In this document: positions 6,722-13,029 of the stretch, piece after piece
Layout: each line of letters opens with the position of its first letter
Position numbering within the stretch: the first letter of the stretch is position 1
DNA from: Hyphomicrobiales bacterium
GTDB lineage: Bacteria; Pseudomonadota; Alphaproteobacteria; Rhizobiales; Beijerinckiaceae
Assembly (NCBI GenBank): GCA_947374125.1
Contig: CANCAR010000056.1
Span: 1 to 13,610, forward strand
Direction: 5' to 3'
Length of the DNA stretch: 13,610 nucleotides
Program-made: the position numbers and the translations under genes
Notes under the pieces: generated by a model
Database searches by the model: none
What the model was told of the DNA's origin: nothing
The model's input: only the letters and a program-made list of their open reading frames with translations

Positions 6722-7618
6722 CTATTCCTGAATCTGATCGCCATTCTTGACAGAAAACGGATCCTTGAAATAGCGCATAAACTCGGACTCAGGGCTTAAA
6801 ACCAACCTTGTTTCGCCAGGCTTAATCGCCGTTTCATAGGCTAACAAGGAGCGATAAAACGCAAAGAATTCTGCATCTTGACCATAGGCTTCGGCCAAAA
6901 TCCGATTCTTTTGAGCATCGCCCTCACCGCGCACCTTTTCAGACGTCTTGGTGGCTTCAGCCCGCAACACCACCACGTCACGGTCCGCCTTTGCCTTAAT
7001 CGTTTGCGAGAATTGCGAGCCTTGCGCGCGAATGTCCGCCGCCTCGCGCTGACGCTCCGTCTGCATCCGTTGGAACACGGCTTGGCTGTTCTGCTCCGGC
7101 AAATCCGCGCGGCGCAACCGAACATCAATCACCTGCAGGCCAAGGCCTTGGGCTTGGTTGTTCACGTCATCGCGAATTTTATGCATCAAACCAGAACGGT
7201 CCGCCCGCACAACGGTTGAAAGCGTCGCATCGGCCAAAATCGTACGCACCGATGAGTTGACGATTGATGTCAGGCGAATATTGGCACCCGCCACGCTGTT
7301 GACGCTTTGATAAAACCGAAGCGGATCGGTAATCCGGTATCGGGTAAACGCATCCACCACCAATCGCTTTTGGTCGGAAGCAATTACTTCCTGCTGTGGC
7401 AATTCGAGGTCCAAAATACGTTTATCAATGGTGATCACATTCTCGATGAACGGGAATTTGATATAAAGCCCCGGGTCGGTAATCGGCGCGCGCGCCACGC
7501 TACCAAAGCGGAACACCAGCGCCTGTTGGGTCTGCTGCACGACAAAGGTCGAAGACAGCGCGAATACGGCAATAATGAGGGCGATAATCCCTATCACAAA
7601 ACGGTTTGTCGAGCTCAT
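6722..7618 (-). CDS. hflC: HflC, SPFH/prohibitin-family regulator of FtsH
   Basis: Partner of HflK in the inner-membrane complex that surrounds FtsH and modulates its proteolysis of membrane proteins. 298 residues: short N-terminus, one membrane anchor (FVIGIIALIIAVFALSSTFVV, about residues 7-27), then an SPFH domain with typical GLYIKFPFIENVITIDKRILDLELP and LVVDAFTRYRITDPLRFYQSV. A helical region rich in charged residues (QAVFQRMQTERQREAADIRAQG) and the conserved LAEAYGQDAEFFAFYRSLLAYE tail follow. ATG 7618 overlaps the hflK stop by 4 nt (ATGA), so the two are translationally coupled, consistent with the equimolar complex. Confidence 0.96.
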   Translation of the reverse strand: MSSTNRFVIGIIALIIAVFALSSTFVVQQTQQALVFRFGSVARAPITDPGLYIKFPFIENVITIDKRILDLELPQQEVIASDQKRLVVDAFTRYRITDPLRFYQSVNSVAGANIRLTSIVNSSVRTILADATLSTVVRADRSGLMHKIRDDVNNQAQGLGLQVIDVRLRRADLPEQNSQAVFQRMQTERQREAADIRAQGSQFSQTIKAKADRDVVVLRAEATKTSEKVRGEGDAQKNRILAEAYGQDAEFFAFYRSLLAYETAIKPGETRLVLSPESEFMRYFKDPFSVKNGDQIQE

Positions 7619-8742
7619 TTTACCACTCCCGCGCCATTCTTCTTCTGGAAATCGCCGAGCGGCAGATAGGGCACAACGCCTTGCTGCGAAGCGCCATTCT
7701 GGTCGATGATGGTTTTCTCCGCGCCTGCTAGCACGCGCTCCATCGTTTCAAGATACATACGCTCGCGAATAATCGCCGGCGCCTTCTTATACTCGGCGTA
7801 GATTTGGCTAAACCGGCTCGCCTGACCGGTGGCTTCCGCCACCACGCGCTCGCGATAGGCTTCCGATTCCTGCTGAATCCGAGCCGCCTCACCGCGTGCT
7901 TCCGGCACAACCTTCGAGGCATAGGTTTCAGCCTCGTTCCGCGCACGGTCCTGATCTTGGCGCGCCGCCTGAACATCGCGGAACGCGTCGATCACCTGCG
8001 CCGGTGGATCAACCTTTTGCAGCTGAACCAGACGGATCACGACGCCTGCACCATAGGTATCGAGCGTGTCCTGCATCAGTTGCTTCACATCGCTTTCAAT
8101 CGCACCGCGCTCGGTGGTCAAAATCGCCTGAATATTGCGCTTGCCAATAATTTCGCGCATTGCGCTTTCAGCAACCGCCTTAATCGAGGTTTCGGGCTCT
8201 TGGATATTAAACACGAAATCGCCTGCCTTGGCGGGGTTAACCTGCCACTGCACCGCGAAATTGATATCGACGATGTTCTCATCGCCCGTCAGCATCAGGC
8301 TTTCTTCAGCCAAATCGCGCTGCGAGTTCCGCGCCCGGCCTTCGCCAGAGCGGAAACCGATTTCGGTGGTGTTCACCGTCGTCACACTTGGCCGAATAAC
8401 CGAGCCAATCGGATAAGGCAGATTGTAATTCAGGCCCGGTTGGGTTGAGCCCACATAGCGTCCGAAAATCAGGTTTAGACCTACTTCATCCGGCTTTACC
8501 GTATAAAGCCCGCTCGCAAGCCAGAGCACGGCGGCGCCAAGGGCAATCAGAATAGCACCACGTCCGCCAAGAGAACCACCCGGAATAAGTGACTTGAGCT
8601 GATCCTGTCCGCGACGGATCATCTCTTCAAAGTCTGGCGACGGTCCGCCGCCATTGCCACCATTTTGCGGCCCCTGTCCCCAGGGATTCGGCTTTTTGGG
8701 ACCCCAGGGTCCACCACCGCCGCCTTGATTGCTCCAATTCAT
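7615..8742 (-). CDS. hflK: HflK, SPFH/prohibitin-family regulator of FtsH
   Basis: Forms the HflK-HflC complex around the FtsH protease, with the large domain on the periplasmic side. 375 residues: a Gly/Pro/Asn-rich N-terminus typical of HflK (residues 1-35), then FEEMIRRGQDQLKSLIPGG. One transmembrane helix lies at about 62-80 (GAILIALGAAVLWLASGLY), followed by the SPFH domain starting TVKPDEVGLNLIFGRYV, with GLNYNLPYPIGSV and the EESLMLTGDENIVDINFAVQW signature. The coiled-coil stretch VQAARQDQDRARNEAETYASKVVPEARGEAARI comes next. ATG 8742 has AAAGGA at good spacing. It is the first gene after a 167-bp gap that holds a heat-shock-like promoter candidate. Confidence 0.96.
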   Translation of the reverse strand: MNWSNQGGGGGPWGPKKPNPWGQGPQNGGNGGGPSPDFEEMIRRGQDQLKSLIPGGSLGGRGAILIALGAAVLWLASGLYTVKPDEVGLNLIFGRYVGSTQPGLNYNLPYPIGSVIRPSVTTVNTTEIGFRSGEGRARNSQRDLAEESLMLTGDENIVDINFAVQWQVNPAKAGDFVFNIQEPETSIKAVAESAMREIIGKRNIQAILTTERGAIESDVKQLMQDTLDTYGAGVVIRLVQLQKVDPPAQVIDAFRDVQAARQDQDRARNEAETYASKVVPEARGEAARIQQESEAYRERVVAEATGQASRFSQIYAEYKKAPAIIRERMYLETMERVLAGAEKTIIDQNGASQQGVVPYLPLGDFQKKNGAGVVK

Positions 8743-8799
8743 CCAATCCGTCCTTTATTCCTTAAGGCTCGCGCCAATCATGGGCCGCGACACCCTGTT

Positions 8800-8829
8800 C
8801 ACATGGGGATTAAGCTAGGTTTCGTCAAT
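8800..8829 (-). promoter_or_regulatory. Candidate RpoH (sigma32)-type promoter for hflK-hflC-degP
   Basis: Minus strand: ATTGAC (8829-8824), 15-nt spacer, CCCCATGTG (8808-8800). The -10 part matches the heat-shock sigma consensus CCCCATNTA in 8 of 9 positions; the -35 part matches CTTGAA only in its TTGA core. A start near 8793 would leave a leader of about 50 nt before hflK. The genes downstream are membrane and envelope quality-control factors, which fits heat-shock control. Inferred from sequence only. Confidence 0.5.
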
Positions 8830-8909
8830 GTTACGCTTCAGGTTTGGTCATGCTTTAGGCGAGTTCCTTCGTCAAACTTGCCCATGCGAGACCCGTGAAC
8901 GATTTCGCA

Positions 8910-9419
8910 TCAGGCACGTTCATAGGTGAGATGGGTGAAGGAATATTGATCATCCGGCCCCGCCGCGTGAAACTCGCGGAAGGTTTCCTTGAAACCCATA
9001 TGTTCAAAAGCCGGAAAATAAGCATCTCCTTCGGGAATAGCATGAACCAATGTAAGGATAATCCTGCGCGCTTGCGGCAAAAGTTGGGCATAAACATCAG
9101 CGCCACCTGCTACCGCTATCTCAGACGCCCCCATCTCGACCGCTAACCGATTGGCAAGCGTAATCGCCTCATCCAGCGAGCGAACAGCATGAACACCAGG
9201 AGCCGAAAAATCGGCGTCCCGAGTCAAAACAATGTTTTCTCGCTGCGGCAGCGGCCGACCAATCGATAAATAGGTCTTGCGCCCCATAATCACGGGGCGA
9301 CCAATCGTATTGGCCTTGAAATACTTCAAATCCGATTTAATCCGCCAGATCAGGCCATTTTCACGGCCAATCACACGGTTTTCCGCCATCGCAACGACGA
9401 GAGAGAGGGGAAGGGTCAT
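8910..9419 (-). CDS. folA: Dihydrofolate reductase
   Basis: Reduces dihydrofolate to tetrahydrofolate with NADPH, regenerating the cofactor oxidised by thymidylate synthase, whose gene lies upstream in the same block. 169 residues from ATG 9419. It shows MAENRVIGRENGLIWRIKSDLKYF with the substrate-binding acid D30, then RPVIMGRKTYLSIGRPLPQRENIVLTRD for the NADPH site, EIAVAGGADVYAQLLPQA, and the C-terminal TLVHAIPEGDAYFP. The frame is open to 9479, but that extension overlaps the preceding gene and is not homologous to DHFR. The ribosome site is weak (GTGAGC, about 9 nt away), and the upstream gene ends 16 nt before the start, so coupling is likely. The W-R-I form of the active-site loop differs from E. 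coli W-N-L but looks usual for alphaproteobacteria. Confidence 0.95.
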   Translation of the reverse strand: MTLPLSLVVAMAENRVIGRENGLIWRIKSDLKYFKANTIGRPVIMGRKTYLSIGRPLPQRENIVLTRDADFSAPGVHAVRSLDEAITLANRLAVEMGASEIAVAGGADVYAQLLPQARRIILTLVHAIPEGDAYFPAFEHMGFKETFREFHAAGPDDQYSFTHLTYERA

Positions 9420-9435
9420 AAAATGCTCACAGCGG

Positions 9436-9822
9436 TTATGCTGCGAGCTTATAGATGAGCGAATCGTAGATATAAACACCGTTCACAGTATAGCCAGAAT
9501 AACGGATCGGCGATTGATCGGTTGTATGAGCGATCTGACCTGGCTTCTTGAAATGGAAAAAGTCCGGGGAAACAAGCCTAACCCGAGCAAGATCAAAATC
9601 GTTTAATGTTAACGGCCCCGCCTTAATCGCGTTTAAAACCGCCATGAGCGCTTTTTGCAAATCGACATCCGCGTCCGGCGTGGCAATCACGAGTTTCCAC
9701 CGCTCCGTATCAGGATTATAAACCCACGCGGCTGCACGATAAGGGAACTTAGCTTTATCAAGCTCCTGCAACAAAAGGCGTCCACTTTCGATATCGTCAG
9801 TTACCAAAATCGCGTCAGCCAT
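9436..9822 (-). CDS. Conserved-type hypothetical protein, partner of the HEPN gene
   Basis: 128 residues, soluble, alpha/beta in appearance. I do not recognise a named domain, but the pattern LLLQELDKAKFPYRAAAWVYNPDTERWKLVIATPD, and the end IRYSGYTVNGVYIYDSLIYKL, look like hypothetical proteins that I associate from memory with HEPN-type neighbours. It has no GSx10DxD nucleotidyltransferase motif, so it is not a standard MNT antitoxin. ATG 9822 has a strong ribosome site (AGAGGGAG) and overlaps the 3' end of the HEPN gene by 22 nt, indicating coupled production. A role as antitoxin or modifier of the HEPN protein is inference from this arrangement only. Confidence 0.8.
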   Translation of the reverse strand: MADAILVTDDIESGRLLLQELDKAKFPYRAAAWVYNPDTERWKLVIATPDADVDLQKALMAVLNAIKAGPLTLNDFDLARVRLVSPDFFHFKKPGQIAHTTDQSPIRYSGYTVNGVYIYDSLIYKLAA

Positions 9823-10220
9823 TGAAAAACTCCCTCTTGAGCGTCCGTGACGGCATGACGCATAGCTGTTGCCCCAACGATACCCACCGATTCATAGCGA
9901 CTTTCTTCACTCCAAGTCGTAACCGTTGCCCAGTTTATACCGAAACCATAGCTTTGTCTCTCGACTTTCAACTCCTCAATCAGATCGGCCACGCGGATCA
10001 ATTTTTCAATATCATGGACGAAAACGTCGCGAACAACCGCCCGGTCGGGGATCGCATCCTGCAAAAATCGTTTGGCGATCCTCGCCTTCAAAGCAAACTC
10101 AACCCCATACCCGTATAGATAATACGCGTTCGAATATCGTCCATGATCGTACAAAAGATTGGCATCATCGATCTTTTCTTGCGCCAGCAACCGCAATTGA
10201 TCTCGTGAAATGGCGGACAT
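9801..10220 (-). CDS. HEPN-domain protein, possible toxin-like RNase of a two-gene module
   Basis: 139 residues, all-helical in appearance. The N-terminal half, LAQEKIDDANLLYDHGRYSNAYYLYGYGVEFALKARIAKRF, is a clear HEPN pattern (AxYLxGYxVExALK). An R-x4-H motif, R64-DVFV-H69, has the spacing of the catalytic RNase motif of HEPN toxins. However, in this subfamily the histidine is part of a common HDxEKL segment, so activity cannot be assumed. The start ATG 10220 has GAGGATG about 10 nt upstream and directly abuts the stop of a 16-codon frame. It overlaps the next gene by 22 nt. HEPN proteins include toxin RNases, defence nucleases and non-catalytic relatives. The pair interrupts the GNAT-folA run of metabolic genes, which suggests acquisition. 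Confidence 0.8.
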   Translation of the reverse strand: MSAISRDQLRLLAQEKIDDANLLYDHGRYSNAYYLYGYGVEFALKARIAKRFLQDAIPDRAVVRDVFVHDIEKLIRVADLIEELKVERQSYGFGINWATVTTWSEESRYESVGIVGATAMRHAVTDAQEGVFQWLTRFW

Positions 10221-10271
10221 TTAAGACACATCCTCGCTGAGATTTAAGGGATCGAAAAGATCGATTTTCAT
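10221..10271 (-). CDS. Possible short upstream reading frame before the HEPN gene (MKIDLFDPLNLSEDVS)
   Basis: ATG 10271 is preceded by AGAGG at 6-nt spacing, and the 16-codon frame ends with TAA immediately followed by the ATG of the HEPN gene (TAAATG). The ribosome site used by the HEPN gene lies inside this frame. This could be a regulatory or coupling frame, the remnant of a lost gene, or chance. There is no homology I can name. Confidence 0.35.
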   Translation of the reverse strand: MKIDLFDPLNLSEDVS

Positions 10272-10288
10272 CAAAGCCTCTTATGCAA

Positions 10289-10768
10289 TCATTCCCGCTC
10301 CGCCAAACTCACCAGCGCACCATCCGTCACCCGGCAACCCGTCCAACCATCCATCATCTGAGCGCCCATGGCTTTGTAAAACTCAATCGAGGGCTCGTTC
10401 CAGTCGAGAACCGACCATTCAAAGCGGGCCAGCCCCTCATCCACGCAGCGTTGCGCCAGATGCTTCAGCAAAGCCTTGCCCAATCCCCAACCGCGATAGT
10501 CGGGATTGACGAAGAGATCTTCCAAAAACAGGCCATGCTTTCCGCGAAAGGTCGAAAAAGTATAAAACCACAACCCAAAACCCGCATCTTCGCCGTTCCA
10601 AGAAACAATTTCGCAAAATGCACGCGGATTTTCGCCAAACAGCGCGTCCCCGATCATTTCCTCAGTGGCGTCCACCGTATCGAGCAGCTTCTCATACACC
10701 GCCAAGTCGCGAATGAGCTTGTACACCAGGGCGCGATCTTTCGTCTCAGCACGGCGAATTCGGATCAT
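10289..10768 (-). CDS. GNAT-family N-acetyltransferase, spermidine/spermine acetyltransferase (SSAT)-like
   Basis: 159 residues with one GNAT fold. The acetyl-CoA site is R92-GWGLG-97 within FLEDLFVNPDYRGWGLGKALLKHLA, followed by FEWSVLDWNEPSIEFYKAMGA, the signature of the SSAT-like subgroup acting on amines or amino acids. The N-terminal IRRAETKDRALVYKLIRDLAVYEK is typical of the same group. The substrate is not determinable from sequence. It starts 11 nt after the thyA stop, with AAGGA overlapping the thyA stop region, so it is cotranscribed with thyA. A GNAT gene between thyA and folA is, from memory, common in related bacteria, so this is probably native to the locus. Confidence 0.9.
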   Translation of the reverse strand: MIRIRRAETKDRALVYKLIRDLAVYEKLLDTVDATEEMIGDALFGENPRAFCEIVSWNGEDAGFGLWFYTFSTFRGKHGLFLEDLFVNPDYRGWGLGKALLKHLAQRCVDEGLARFEWSVLDWNEPSIEFYKAMGAQMMDGWTGCRVTDGALVSLAERE

Positions 10769-10779
10769 GAGAAGGGTCC

Positions 10780-11574
10780 TTACACCGCAACAGCGGCCTT
10801 AATGGGGGGATGAGGATCATAGCCTTCGATCACAATATCATCGAAGGTAAAGTCAAACAGCGATTGAACGTTAGGGTTCAATGTTAAAACGGGCAAAACC
10901 CGCGGCTCGCGTGAGAGCAACAGTTCCGTCTGCTCCAAATGGTTTGAATAAATATGCGCGTCGCCAAACGTATGCACAAAATCACCCACTTTCAGCCCCG
11001 TCACCTGCGCCATCATGTGGGTTAACAGCGCGTAACTCGCGATATTGAACGGAACGCCCAAGAAAATATCAGCCGAGCGCTGATAAAGCTGGCAAGAAAG
11101 CCGCCCATCGGCGACGTAAAACTGAAACAGGCAATGGCAGGGCGGCAGCGCCATTTTCTCTAAATCCGCGGGGTTCCACGCCGAAACCACAAGCCGCCGA
11201 GAATCAGGGTTGCGCTTAATTTCGTTGATCACCCATTGGATTTGATCCACCGTCCCGCCGTCCGGTGTCGTCCATGAGCGCCATTGCTTGCCGTAGACAG
11301 GGCCAAGCTCACCGCCCTCATCCGCCCATTCATCCCAAATCGTCACCGCGTTTTTGCGTAAGTAGTCGATATTCGTCTCGCCCGCGATAAACCACAATAA
11401 TTCATGGATAATCGACCGCAAATGTAGCTTTTTGGTCGTGACCAGCGGGAAACCTTGAGACAAATCAAACCGCATCTGATGCCCAAACACCGAGCGCGTG
11501 CCAGTGCCCGTCCGGTCCGTCTTAACGACGCCTTCGGTAAGCACCCGGTGCAAAAGGTCATGATAGGCTTTCAT
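10780..11574 (-). CDS. thyA: Thymidylate synthase
   Basis: Methylates dUMP to dTMP using methylene-tetrahydrofolate, producing dihydrofolate that FolA (same block) recycles. 264 residues from ATG 11574, the same length as the E. coli enzyme, with the catalytic cysteine at the same number (C146 in ALPPCHCLFQFYV). R21 in KTDRTGTGT, QLYQRSADIFLGVPFNIASYALLTHM and HTFGDAHIYSNHLEQ are intact. The frame opens at a TTG at 11589, but the ATG with GAGG 9-10 nt upstream fits better. It is the first gene of the block and has a good promoter candidate upstream. Confidence 0.97.
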   Translation of the reverse strand: MKAYHDLLHRVLTEGVVKTDRTGTGTRSVFGHQMRFDLSQGFPLVTTKKLHLRSIIHELLWFIAGETNIDYLRKNAVTIWDEWADEGGELGPVYGKQWRSWTTPDGGTVDQIQWVINEIKRNPDSRRLVVSAWNPADLEKMALPPCHCLFQFYVADGRLSCQLYQRSADIFLGVPFNIASYALLTHMMAQVTGLKVGDFVHTFGDAHIYSNHLEQTELLLSREPRVLPVLTLNPNVQSLFDFTFDDIVIEGYDPHPPIKAAVAV

Positions 11575-11626
11575 GCGGCGAATCCTCAAAACTGCGCCAC
11601 TCTAGCGTGTTCGCGTGAAAGACGGG

Positions 11627-11655
11627 AACATAAAAGGGATCATAAACCCTATCAA
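11627..11655 (-). promoter_or_regulatory. Candidate sigma70-type promoter for thyA
   Basis: Minus strand: TTGATA (11655-11650), 17-nt spacer, TATGTT (11632-11627). The predicted start is near 11620, about 46 nt before the thyA ATG. Spacing is ideal and both boxes are close to consensus. It would be the main promoter of thyA and the genes that follow. Confidence 0.6.
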
Positions 11656-11686
11656 CACCCCGCATTGTCCCCAGCCTAATCAGCCC

Positions 11687-11715
11687 TTCCGTTTCTCACG
11701 CGAAACGCCTATATT
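11687..11715 (+). promoter_or_regulatory. Candidate promoter for ssrA
   Basis: TTCCGT (11687-11692), 17-nt spacer, TATATT (11710-11715), giving a start near 11722. That is just ahead of the tmRNA acceptor piece. The -10 box is strong; the -35 box is moderate. Confidence 0.55.
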
Positions 11716-11912
11716 CAATCCGCCGTCGCAAGGCGGCTATGAAGATAAACGAGCATCGGAATAAACCTTTCGGACCCGGGGGCGGTACCCGGCGCCTCCA
11801 CCCAAGCGCATTTTTGGATGCGCTTCGGCGGGGGCGAAATAGGATCGACGAGGGCGTAAAGGGTGATCTTTCTTCCGGTATGGTTCCGCCGTTATCGGGC
11901 TTTTCTATAGTT

Positions 11913-11951
11913 GCAAATGACAACTATGCTCCGGTGGCTCTCGCTGCGTAA
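11913..11951 (+). other. tmRNA proteolysis-tag reading frame (ANDNYAPVALAA, then TAA)
   Basis: Twelve codons from the resume codon GCA to TAA encode ANDNYAPVALAA; with the alanine carried by tmRNA the tag is AANDNYAPVALAA. The AANDNY part is the SspB-binding half in alphaproteobacteria, and the final LAA is the ClpX recognition end. The adaptor gene sspB is the next gene downstream. Confidence 0.93.
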
Positions 11952-12007
11952 TGCGGCGCTGGTACCGAAATCAAAGCCCTTGCGCCTAGCAGCGTAAGGC
12001 GGGGCCC

Positions 12008-12041
12008 GGAGGCGCCTGGCAACAGAAGCCTCCACTTTTTT
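12008..12041 (+). terminator. Intrinsic terminator of ssrA
   Basis: GGAGGC (12008-12013) pairs with GCCTCC (12028-12033) around a 14-nt loop, followed by AC and a run of six T (12036-12041). It marks the end of the tmRNA precursor, 22 nt before the sspB start codon. Confidence 0.8.
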
Positions 12042-12063
12042 ATGGTGCGTAGGATAGCGTTCG

Positions 12064-12579
12064 ATGCCAGAAGATTTAATCCGTTATGACCTTCTGGTGC
12101 AGGACGCACTTCGAGGTGTTGTGCGCCGCGTGCTTGTCGATGCTGCGCTCCATGGCCTACCCGGCGAGCATCATTTTTTCATCTCGTTTCGCACCCGTGC
12201 ACCCGGAGTGCAGATTTCGAACCGGCTTCTTGAGCGCCACCCAGAAGAAATGACGATCGTTCTCCAGCATCAGTTTTGGGACTTAAACGTCAGCGAAAAC
12301 GGGCTGGAAGTTGGGTTATCCTTCGGCGGTATTCCGGAAAAGCTCGTCGTCCCCTTCGATACGATGTCAGGGTTCTGGGATCCTTCGGTCGATTTTGGCC
12401 TCAAATTCGAGCTGCCGGGCACCGAAGCAGCCGATAACGATACGCCGGACGATCTCTCCAACGAGCTTGAAGATCCGCAACTCATCGAGCGTATTCTCGA
12501 GGCTACCGAAACGCCGGTAAAGACGAGCGAAGGCGGCGCAGAAATTGTGAGCCTCAGCTCGTTCCGAAAAAAACCCTAA
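12064..12579 (+). CDS. sspB: SspB, ClpXP adaptor for ssrA-tagged proteins
   Basis: Binds the tmRNA-encoded degradation tag and tethers tagged proteins to ClpX. 171 residues, the usual alphaproteobacterial length. Residues 1-115 form the tag-binding domain (RYDLLVQDALRGVVRRVLVDAALHGLPG, HHFFISFRT, WDLNVSENGLEVGLSFGGIPEKLVVPFDTMSGFWDPSVDFGL). An acidic flexible linker (about 118-157) follows, then the C-terminal ClpX-docking motif EIVSLSSFRKK (160-170). ATG 12064 has AGGA about 9 nt upstream. It lies directly downstream of ssrA, whose terminator sits 22 nt before it, so transcription must come from read-through or from a promoter inside the tmRNA gene. It heads a compact three-gene run. Confidence 0.95.
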   Translation: MPEDLIRYDLLVQDALRGVVRRVLVDAALHGLPGEHHFFISFRTRAPGVQISNRLLERHPEEMTIVLQHQFWDLNVSENGLEVGLSFGGIPEKLVVPFDTMSGFWDPSVDFGLKFELPGTEAADNDTPDDLSNELEDPQLIERILEATETPVKTSEGGAEIVSLSSFRKKP

Positions 12580-12589
12580 CCCATCAGCC

Positions 12590-12790
12590 ATGGCCGATAT
12601 CATCCCTTTCCGCCGTGCCAAAAAAGTCCTTGCCCGAAAAAAGGCGGAAACAAAGGCCATTGAAAATCGCGCCGCGTTCGGTCGTACAAAGGGCGAAAAG
12701 CAGGCTGATCAAGCCCGCAAGGATAAGATTGATCGCGTCCTCAACGGCGCTCAGCTCACCCGCGCCGATCAGGCAGATGAGCCAGCATGA
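12590..12790 (+). CDS. Small basic protein, DUF4169-like
   Basis: 66 residues, very rich in Lys, Arg and Ala. The pattern MADIIPFRRAKKVLARKKAE followed by NRAAFGRTKGEK matches the small alphaproteobacterial family DUF4169, whose function is unknown. It is strongly charged and probably helical, with no membrane segment. It starts 10 nt after sspB and overlaps the next gene by 4 nt (ATGA), so the three genes are likely one transcript. The family assignment is from memory of the motif and rests on the 'AAFGRTK' core. Confidence 0.85.
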   Translation: MADIIPFRRAKKVLARKKAETKAIENRAAFGRTKGEKQADQARKDKIDRVLNGAQLTRADQADEPA

Positions 12791-13029
12791 GCGGCGGGCT
12801 TGTCAAACATTCGGTTGTGATTTCGGGCCACCGCACCAGCGTTTCCTTGGAGCCTGAATTCTGGCAGGCTTTGCAAACGCTAGCAAAGGCACGCGGTAAC
12901 AGCGTTAATACCGAAATCGGCTTGATTGACGCAAACCGCGGCACGGCCAATCTCTCCTCAGCAATCAGGCTTGCGGTGTTGGCCGACTATAAATCCCGTC
13001 TAGAACCTCACGGTGCTGGCGTGGCCTGA
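12787..13029 (+). CDS. Ribbon-helix-helix domain protein (RHH_4 type)
   Basis: 80 residues. KHSVVISGHRTSVSLEPEFWQALQTLAKARGNSV gives the beta strand and first helix of a ribbon-helix-helix fold, and GTANLSSAIRLAVLADYKSR the second helix. Proteins of this small alphaproteobacterial family (RHH_4-like) are probably dimeric DNA binders, but targets are unknown. It overlaps the preceding DUF4169-type gene by ATGA. Its last 22 bases overlap the 3' end of the opposite-strand AsmA-like gene. It could act as a local regulator, but I see no obvious operator. Confidence 0.88.
   Translation: MSGGLVKHSVVISGHRTSVSLEPEFWQALQTLAKARGNSVNTEIGLIDANRGTANLSSAIRLAVLADYKSRLEPHGAGVA

Larger units (their letters stand above)
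11722..12041 (+). ncRNA. ssrA: Transfer-messenger RNA, circularly permuted two-piece form
   Basis: Rescues stalled ribosomes and tags the unfinished protein for degradation. Gene order is reversed relative to the one-piece form. The acceptor piece (about 11737-11802) carries a T arm (CCGGG, 7-nt loop, CCCGG at 11776-11792) and the 3' acceptor strand CGCCTCC (11793-11799). Next is a spacer with a perfect 8-bp hairpin (AAGCGCAT/ATGCGCTT, 11804-11825). The coding piece begins at 11830 with GGGGGCGAAATAGGATCGAC. The two acceptor strands form 7 pairs including a G3-U70 wobble, the alanine identity mark. The tag frame 11913-11951 follows TATAGTT. Downstream, CCTTGCG (11978-11984) pairs with CGTAAGG (11993-11999), probably part of a pseudoknot. 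The third base after the discriminator A is C, so CCA is not fully encoded. A small hairpin (CCGCC/GGCGG, 11720-11736) opens the precursor. Exact processing ends are estimated. Confidence 0.93.

Noticed and set aside
6329..6799. 156-residue plus-strand frame across the degP/hflC junction
   Set aside because: Opposite strand to two well-supported genes; basic low-information sequence.
7804..8448. 214-residue plus-strand frame
   Set aside because: Antisense shadow of hflK with no recognisable motif.
10283..10813. 176-residue plus-strand frame
   Set aside because: Antisense to the GNAT gene; composition is that of a shadow frame.
11739..11951. 70-residue plus-strand frame ending in the tag peptide
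   Set aside because: Not a protein gene; it is the tmRNA gene read through, and only the 12-codon tag frame is translated.
11783..11967. Seven-base complementarity CGGTACC (acceptor T loop) with GGTACCG (coding piece)
   Set aside because: The core GGTACC is self-complementary, so a match is easy by chance, and the acceptor bases are needed for the T arm; kept only as a coincidence.
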